A stretch of DNA of 64,000 nt from the NCBI GenBank assembly GCA_041687675.1, contig JAWLBM010000007.1, positions 68,039 to 132,038 of the forward strand. Reading direction: 5' to 3'. The first letter of the stretch is position 1. Each line of letters begins with the position of its first letter. The translations under genes were made by a program, and so were the position numbers. Source of the DNA: JAWLBM01 sp041687675 (GTDB lineage: Bacteria; Pseudomonadota; Alphaproteobacteria; Rhizobiales; Pleomorphomonadaceae). Below the pieces are notes generated by a model. It saw only the letters and a list, made by a program, of their open reading frames with translations. It made no database searches and was not told the origin of the DNA. Positions 63,928 through 64,000 of this stretch are shown here, in pieces.

Positions 63928-64000
63928 TCAGGCTGCGAAGGTTTTCTGGTCTCTGAGGATGGCGTTGAGCATGGTCAGGAGCTTCCTCGCGGTGGCGATG
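63928..64000 (-). mobile_element. IS110-type transposase, C-terminal end (cut by window edge)
   Basis: Minus-strand reading ends IATARKLLTMLNAILRDQKT then FAA and stop at 63928. This is the typical C-terminus of IS110-family transposases (Transposase_20 domain, ARKLLxxLNAxLRD). Only 24 codons are inside the window. The element's own end must lie between 63780 and 63928, but no terminal inverted repeat could be defined, as expected for IS110. Confidence 0.75.

Overview
This 64 kb window is high-GC, densely coding DNA that reads as the chromosome of an alphaproteobacterium, most likely a Hyphomicrobiales (Rhizobiales) member. The pointers are an RluA-family gene next to rpoH near purA, the AtzE/AtzG/AtzH/AtzF set, and the large number of ABC importers. 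I cannot name the genus. No tRNA, rRNA or CRISPR array was seen. Most of the window (0-53 kb) is accessory catabolic DNA built from modules of one importer, one regulator and a set of enzymes. The last 11 kb is ordinary core chromosome.

Layout. 0-4.7 kb, minus strand: a branched-chain-amino-acid-type ABC importer (binding protein, LivH, start of LivM) interleaved with an AraC regulator and a divergent iron-type alcohol dehydrogenase. A repeated promoter-like motif precedes both the binding protein and livH. 5-12 kb: two LuxR-type regulators flank a divergent pair of DUF1194 von Willebrand proteins, followed by a decayed alpha/beta-hydrolase end, an orphan amino acid binding protein, an L,D-transpeptidase and a lipoprotein.

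12.3-24.8 kb, minus strand: a 12-gene run read together as a ureide (biuret/carboxybiuret, possibly triuret) nitrogen-scavenging operon, with a second GntR gene just upstream. It encodes a BMP-type ABC importer, biuret hydrolase BiuH, a second BiuH-like cysteine hydrolase, AtzG-AtzE, a 5-formyl-THF-cycloligase-like protein of unknown role, AtzH, a GntR regulator and allophanate hydrolase AtzF. The chain is importer, then (triuret ->) carboxybiuret/biuret -> allophanate -> ammonia + CO2. This is the most interesting system in the window.

24.8-31.9 kb, plus: a sugar-acid module (SMP-30 lactonase, CUT2 sugar importer, VOC protein, CtBP-like 2-hydroxyacid dehydrogenase, RraA-type aldolase) with a perfect GntR-type palindrome in front. 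31.9-40 kb: a hydroxyproline-type module (GntR, polar amino acid importer, enolase-superfamily dehydratase/epimerase, two proline-racemase-family proteins, LhpC-like deaminase). 40-53 kb: an oxidoreductase/acyl-CoA module (AKR, SDR, acyl-CoA dehydrogenase, CoA transferase, GMC oxidoreductase, CUT2-type importer, second AKR) around one TetR gene. Four copies of an 18-bp near-palindrome (consensus TAACTAACCNGTTAGTTA) stand before its transcription units, defining a local TetR regulon.

53-64 kb: FAH-family hydrolase, a peptidoglycan-binding protein with a His/Cys-dyad domain, a TPP riboswitch before thiX-thiY, a redoxin, rpoH with its terminator, an RluA-family pseudouridine synthase, a DUF6476-like protein, a proline-rich membrane protein, purA, and the C-terminal end of an IS110-type transposase at the right edge.
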